From Triops longicaudatus (lineage: Eukaryota > Arthropoda > Branchiopoda > Notostraca > Triopsidae): a stretch of DNA of 64,000 nucleotides. Under the pieces are notes generated by a model. That model saw only the letters and a list, made by a program, of their open reading frames with translations. It was not told the origin of the DNA and ran no database searches. Position 1 is the first letter of the stretch, and the number at the start of each line of letters is the position of its first letter. This document shows positions 59,521 to 64,000 of the stretch, in pieces. The stretch spans positions 502-64,501 of the forward strand of contig JAGQDJ010000049.1 of assembly GCA_022885665.1 (NCBI GenBank). The letters run 5' to 3'. The position numbers and the translations under genes were made by a program.

Positions 59521-62500
59521 GTAAGTGTTAAAAAATATTAACTAATTCATTTGTTTTTGTCCGTATAAAATCTATTTACGAGTTATTTATTTCTCTTTTT
59601 GCTTGGATTCATCCATTCTTTTATAATGGTTTAGGAAGATGTGAAAGGAAAAATTTTGGCTATTCGGAGAGAAGATCAGTCGGTATGGGAACGTCGTGCT
59701 CCTTTGTCGCCTACCAATGTGCGAAAATTGGTCAGAGCGGGCGTTAAAGTTTTGGTCCAACCTTCCAACCGTCGCGCGTATCCTATGCAAGCTTACGTGA
59801 ACGCAGGAGCTAAGATCCAGGAAGATATTTCTGAAGCCCCTGTTATTATCGGCGTGAAACAAGTGCCAATTGATGCTCTCATTCCCAATCGCACATATTG
59901 CTTCTTTTCTCACACTATCAAAGCCCAAGAAGCTAATTTACCTTTATTGGATGCCATTTTGGAGAAGAATATTAGGCTCGTTGACTATGAGAAGATGGTC
60001 GATGAACGTGGACAACGTGTAGTCGCATTTGGGTAAAAATTGTTTTATTAATTAACTTCGTTTTGATTGAGTTTATGAATGTAAAATTTCAAAGACAAGA
60101 AGATATTCGCTGTTTTTATATAGTGTAAGTTTTGTCTTAATTATCTACTAATCTTTAAACTTACAGTAAATTATTACATTGCAATATATTGTGTTCTTTC
60201 ACTAATTTTTCGTTATTGTTTTACAGAAAATATGCGGGTGTGGCTGGAATGATCAACATCTTACACGGGTTAGGTCTTCGATTGTTGGCGTTGGGACACC
60301 ATACACCATTTATGGTATTTTTTTAATATGTGATAATGCTTAAAATATTTCCATTTTTGTAGCATATAGGTCCTGCTCATAATTACCGGAACTCGGGTAT
60401 GGCCCGTCAAGCTGTAAGGGACGCTGGCTATGAGATTGCATTGGGAATGATGCCCAAGTCGATTGGACCCTTGACTTTTGTTTTCACCGGCTCAGGAAAC
60501 GTATCCCAAGGCGCACAAGAAATTTTCCAAGATTTACCGTACGAGTACGTCTCACCCAACATGCTCAAGAAAGTAGCGGAACACGGAGGTAATAAAAGCA
60601 TTGCCTTCAGATAATCAGGGGAGGCTTTATATTATTCTTTTCTAGCTACCAATAAGATTTACGCGTGCGAAGTTGGTCGTCGGGATCACTTGGTACGCAA
60701 AGACGGAGGTCAGTTCGATGCCAAAGAATATGACGAACACCCTGAACGCTATATTTCTATCTTCAGCAAAAAGGTATCGAAGTCGTAATTCTTGGTTTTA
60801 AATTCGCTAAAACTTTATTTTTGATTTATTAATAGATTGCACCTTACGCATCTGTGATTGTGAACGGCATCTATTGGGCTGTCAATTCCCCCAAGTTGCT
60901 CACAATCCCCGATGCTAAGACGCTGCTGCGTCCTGCAGCCACTCCATGGCTAGCTGCTTCTGTAGGCTCGCCGGCTCTGCCTCATCGAATGCTTGCCATT
61001 TCTGATATCAGTGCAGATCCCGGTGGCTCCATCGAGTTTATGAATGAGTGCACAACTATTGATACACCATTCTGTCTCTATGATGCCGAACAGCACAAGG
61101 ACACCAAAAGGTGAGGTAGCATACTAGAAGTTAAGAAACTTAATCCGTATCATTTATTCGATACAATACGATAAATTTCATGCTATTATAAATGATTTAG
61201 TTAAAAACACTCAAGAAAAAGAATAACTAGTGACATTTGCTCTTTCTAGTTTCAAAGGACCAGGAGTATTGGTTTGCTCGATTGACAACATGCCCACCCA
61301 ACTTCCTCGTGAATCTACGGACTTCTTTGGTGACTTGCTCCTCCCGCATATCTATGACGTTCTGAAATCCGATGCTAGTAAACCGTTTGAAGATCACAAT
61401 TTTTCATCTGTCGTTCATGGAGCTGTTATTGCGAGCAATGGAGAATTGACTCCCAATTTTAAATACATCGCAGATTTGCGTCTAGCCAATGCGTAAGTGA
61501 TGAAACTGAGTTCTCAATTACGAGGAGAGCCTCGACGCGTAAACCTAGTCAGGTGCAACAAAAGTAGCAAAAACTACGCGAAAGTCACACCTACCCTTTA
61601 TAAAGTTGAGGAAAGAGAGCACGTAAAACCTTTTCAATTTCTCGTTGAGTATTTATGAACAAATGTATTTTTTAAAATTACTTATTTTGTTCTTTTTCTT
61701 GGATTATAGGAAAAACCGCCACAAGGTTAGTGGAGAAGCGTTGAGGAATACCAGACGCGTTTTGGTTTTAGGAGCTGGATTTGTGAGCGCACCAGTTGTT
61801 GAGTATCTGACTCGTAGCGAGGACATCTCTGTAACTGTCGGTACGTTAACAACCTTGCGTTGGGAAGAGTGCATACATTTATTTCAGTTTTTAGTATTGT
61901 GAAAAAAAATAGGTTATCTAACACAAATAGAGAGGAAGTATTTCCGTTTTTATAATCTCCTTTTAGTTTTCTTGTAAACATAATATTATTAGTGTAGCTA
62001 CTTTTCGAACATGTTACTGACCGTTCGCTATGTGGTTTTTTATTATTCATTAATATTGCTCTGTTATTATTATTTGCAGCTGCTGCCTTGAGGGAAGAAG
62101 CTGACAGCTTAGCTAGGCGATTTCCCAGAACAGAACCCGTACTTTTAGACGTGGTGCAACGCCCTGATTTGCTAAAGCAGCTCGTCCAAGAATCAGACAT
62201 TGTCGTCTCTCTTCTTCCGTATGCTTTGCACACACAAGTTGCCGAGGCCTGCATCCAAGCTCGAACACACATGGTGACGGCATCGTATTTGTCCCAAGAG
62301 CTTAAACAGCTTCGTGAAGCGTAAGAACATCACCATTGCTAATTATTGGATATTTTGTCTTAAATATTACATTTGCAAAAGAAATTTCGTTATAATGAAC
62401 TCTTTTCTAACCAACTCTGGACTATAGTAGACTGGTTATAAATTCGTGAGTTATACAGATGTGTAGAAAGAGCATCAAGAGTAGAGAACTTCCGATGTAC

Positions 62501-64000
62501 CGAATAGTTATTTCTGTTTCCGAAGAATTCGTTATTATGAAATTCTACTGTATTATTTTTACTATATCGTGTGTATATTTTTCGACTGTTTTACGTATTT
62601 TACACAGCTGCGTTTATAATAGCTATTGCCTGTCTAGGCAGTTTGTTTATTTTTAGTTAATTATTTATGCAGTTGTTTATTATTTTGTGTCTTTACAGAG
62701 CAATTGAACGTGGGGTAACAATGGTCAATGAAGTTGGTTTGGACCCAGGCTTGGATCATTTGCTCGCAATGGAATGTTTCAGTGAAGTTCGTGCTGGTGG
62801 TGGGAAAGTAGAATCGTTTGTCAGTTACTGCGGAGGACTACCAGCCCCCGAAAATTCTGATAATCCTTTGAGATACAAGTTTTCCTGGAGCCCGCGCGGC
62901 GCGCTTGTTAACGTACTGAGTGGAGCAAGATACCTCAAGAACGGCTCGGTAAATTTTAGTTGTACACCACTTATGTTGTTTATATTGGAGGTTTCTCAAA
63001 TTAAAAATTCTGGGTATTTTGAATTCTTTAGTTATTTTATTTATTAGTATACATACCATTATCGAGTCTTTTTTTACATGTAAAAACATGTTAATTTGTG
63101 ATTTGTAGTGCACAGAACATTTTCGTAACCCTTTCGAGCTTCGGCTCTCTATGTTTATTTACTCCGTATATAGCTACCCTGCAGTCAATTCTAGACGTGA
63201 CTGTTTATTTTGTTCCTTTTACAGATTGTTGAAATACCTTCCGGTGGCAAATTGCTAGACACGGTGGAAAATCTAGACTTCTTGCCCGGCTTTGCTTTTG
63301 AAGGTTTCGCTAATCGCGATAGTACCAGTTATGCTTCATTGTACGGCATTGAACAAGCACATACCATGCTTCGCGGAACGATCCGTTACCAAGGATACTG
63401 TCATAATATGAAAGGATTAATGCACTTAGGTCTTTTGAGCCCACAGCCGCATCCTTCATTGCACCCAGGTGGACCCGAACTTACTTGGGTATTTTGTCTT
63501 GTTATTTTATTATTATTTTTTTTATCATGTAGTTATTAACTGACGATTATTTTTTACAGCGTCAATTTATCTGCTCATTGCTTGGATTTACGGATTCCGA
63601 CATCTTTTATGGTAATCTAAAAGACGCAGTACAGCAAAAGGTTGGTGGATACGCAGATCGGGCTGATGCGATTGAAGAACTTGGATTATTGTCAGACGAA
63701 CCTGTACCTAAACTTGGAACACCTTTGGATACCATTTCGCACCATTTGGCCAAAAAGTTGGCTCTTGGTACTAGGCTTTATTATCCTTGTCACATAATAG
63801 AGCAAATTTTTATTTAAGCTTTTTAATCGTTGCAGAGCGAGGTGACAGGGATTTGGTAGTATTAAGACATGAAGTTGGTATTCATTGGCCGGATCAGCGT
63901 CGTGAGGTGAGAGGCATCAATTTCGTCTGCTATGGTCAACCGGACGGATTTTCAGCAATGGCCAGAACTGTTGGATATCCGACTGGAATTGCCACAAAAA
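59413..64000 (+). CDS. AASS: Alpha-aminoadipic semialdehyde synthase (LKR/SDH), 3' end outside window
   Basis: Bifunctional mitochondrial enzyme of lysine breakdown. The N-terminal lysine-ketoglutarate reductase half condenses lysine with 2-oxoglutarate to saccharopine using NADPH; the C-terminal saccharopine dehydrogenase half splits it to aminoadipic semialdehyde and glutamate. Thirteen exons join in frame (about 908 residues, against about 926 in human). Seen in order: a basic, Ser/Thr-bearing N-terminus (1-36) that looks like a mitochondrial targeting peptide; LKR domain (about 37-480) with WERRAPLSP, FFSHTIKAQEAN, GVAGMINILHGLGLRLLALG and FVFTGSGNVSQGA; SDH domain (about 495 on) with the Rossmann motif VLVLGAGFVSAPV, SLLPYALH, NEVGLDPGLDHLLAMEC and SYCGGLPAPE. 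The start ATG is the first in frame after TATATAAAA and gives the targeting peptide. The frame is still open at base 64000 (GYPTGIATK), so only the C-terminal end is missing. No frameshift or missing motif is seen; the gene looks intact. Confidence 0.96.
59635..60032 (+). CDS. AASS: AASS exon 2: LKR domain
   Basis: ILAIRREDQSVWERRAPLSP, VLVQPSNRRAYP, SHTIKAQEAN and LVDYEKMVDERGQRVVAFG are conserved LKR segments. Phase 0 in, 2 out. Confidence 0.97.
60227..60314 (+). CDS. AASS: AASS exon 3: LKR domain
   Basis: KYAGVAGMINILHGLGLRLL and ALGHHTPFM. Phase 2 in, 0 out. Confidence 0.97.
60363..60588 (+). CDS. AASS: AASS exon 4: LKR nucleotide-binding region
   Basis: HNYRNSGMARQAVRDAGYE, MMPKSIGPLTFVFTGSGNVS and GAQEIFQDLPYEYV. 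Phase 0 in, 1 out; the intron after it is only 57 bases. Confidence 0.97.
60646..60773 (+). CDS. AASS: AASS exon 5
   Basis: KIYACEVGRRDHLVRKDGG and EYDEHPERYISIFSKK. Phase 1 in, 0 out. Confidence 0.96.
60836..61110 (+). CDS. AASS: AASS exon 6
   Basis: VIVNGIYWAVNSPKLLT, ISDISADPGGSIEFMNECTT and FCLYDAEQH, a strongly conserved LKR core. Phase 0 in, 2 out. Confidence 0.97.
61250..61492 (+). CDS. AASS: AASS exon 7: end of LKR half
   Basis: GVLVCSIDNMPTQLPREST and HGAVIASNGELTP; the domain ends with YIADLRLANA. Phase 2 in and out. Confidence 0.96.
61710..61840 (+). CDS. AASS: AASS exon 8: start of SDH half
   Basis: RRVLVLGAGFVSAPVVEYL is the Rossmann dinucleotide-binding loop of saccharopine dehydrogenase. 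Phase 2 in, 1 out. Confidence 0.97.
62080..62320 (+). CDS. AASS: AASS exon 9: SDH
   Basis: VVSLLPYALHTQVAEACI and MVTASYLSQEL. Phase 1 in, 2 out. Confidence 0.96.
62321..62698 (+). other. AASS intron (378 bases)
   Basis: Phase 2 intron, AT-rich, with no other feature seen. Confidence 0.9.
62699..62948 (+). CDS. AASS: AASS exon 10: SDH catalytic region
   Basis: MVNEVGLDPGLDHLLAMEC, SYCGGLPAPENSDNPLRYKF and SWSPRGALVNVL are near-invariant in the family. Phase 2 in, 0 out. Confidence 0.97.
63225..63488 (+). CDS. AASS: AASS exon 11: SDH
   Basis: LPGFAFEGFANRDSTSYASL and HTMLRGTIRYQGY. Phase 0 in and out. Confidence 0.96.
63560..63767 (+). CDS. AASS: AASS exon 12: SDH
   Basis: GLLSDEPVPKLGTPLDTIS and HHLAKKLAL. 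Phase 0 in, 1 out. Confidence 0.95.
63836..64000 (+). CDS. AASS: AASS exon 13 (partial)
   Basis: RGDRDLVVLRHEVGIHWP and GFSAMARTVGYPTGIATK; still open at the last base of the window. Confidence 0.94.

Noticed and set aside
61727..62272. 181-codon minus-strand frame
   Set aside because: It overlaps AASS exons 8 and 9 on the opposite strand and runs through the intron; it is a shadow of the real coding frame.

Overview
This window is genomic DNA from an invertebrate animal, probably an arthropod, though the phylum is inferred and not proven by the sequence. Coding sequence is split into many short exons with GT/AG introns. The intergenic and intronic DNA is AT-rich and carries long homopolymer runs and small inverted-repeat transposons. 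The protein families are metazoan. Three genes are well supported and one is tentative.

(1) About 16,388-47,642 (+) is a secreted ADAMTS metalloprotease of the ADAMTS9/ADAMTS20/GON-1 type. Twenty-eight exons join in frame and give about 1,729 residues: propeptide, furin site, catalytic domain with an HExxHxxNxxHD zinc site, disintegrin-like domain, central TSP1 repeat, Cys-rich domain and spacer, ten more TSP1 repeats (eleven in all) and a C-terminal GON domain. The exon with the signal peptide was not found. It lies in the 16 kb of non-coding DNA upstream, or before the window.

(2) 49,578-52,277 (-) is a five-exon gene for a 190-residue secreted protein that I do not recognise. It has a signal peptide, a short Cys-pair region and a C-terminal Gly-Arg-Arg that could be a prohormone cleavage and amidation signal. 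It is the best candidate here for something undescribed. It converges on the ADAMTS gene, with the 3' ends about 1.9 kb apart.

(3) 59,413 to the window end (+) is AASS, the mitochondrial bifunctional lysine-ketoglutarate reductase/saccharopine dehydrogenase. Thirteen exons are seen and the gene is cut off at its 3' end.

(4) Tentative: 55,320-57,001 (+). Three frame-compatible exons end in a Cys-rich CxxC...CxxC tail, followed by a poly(A) signal.

The rest is non-coding as far as I can see. Its structured pieces include a 403-bp element with 20-bp inverted ends flanked by TTAA (piggyBac type), a 164-bp hAT-type element with an imperfect 8-bp target duplication, a second degenerate hAT-like element, several hairpins and tandem repeats, and poly-T/poly-A tracts up to 39 bases. 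No rRNA, tRNA, CRISPR array or viral gene was seen. The genes do not form one pathway: one remodels extracellular matrix, one is an unknown secreted factor and one degrades lysine.
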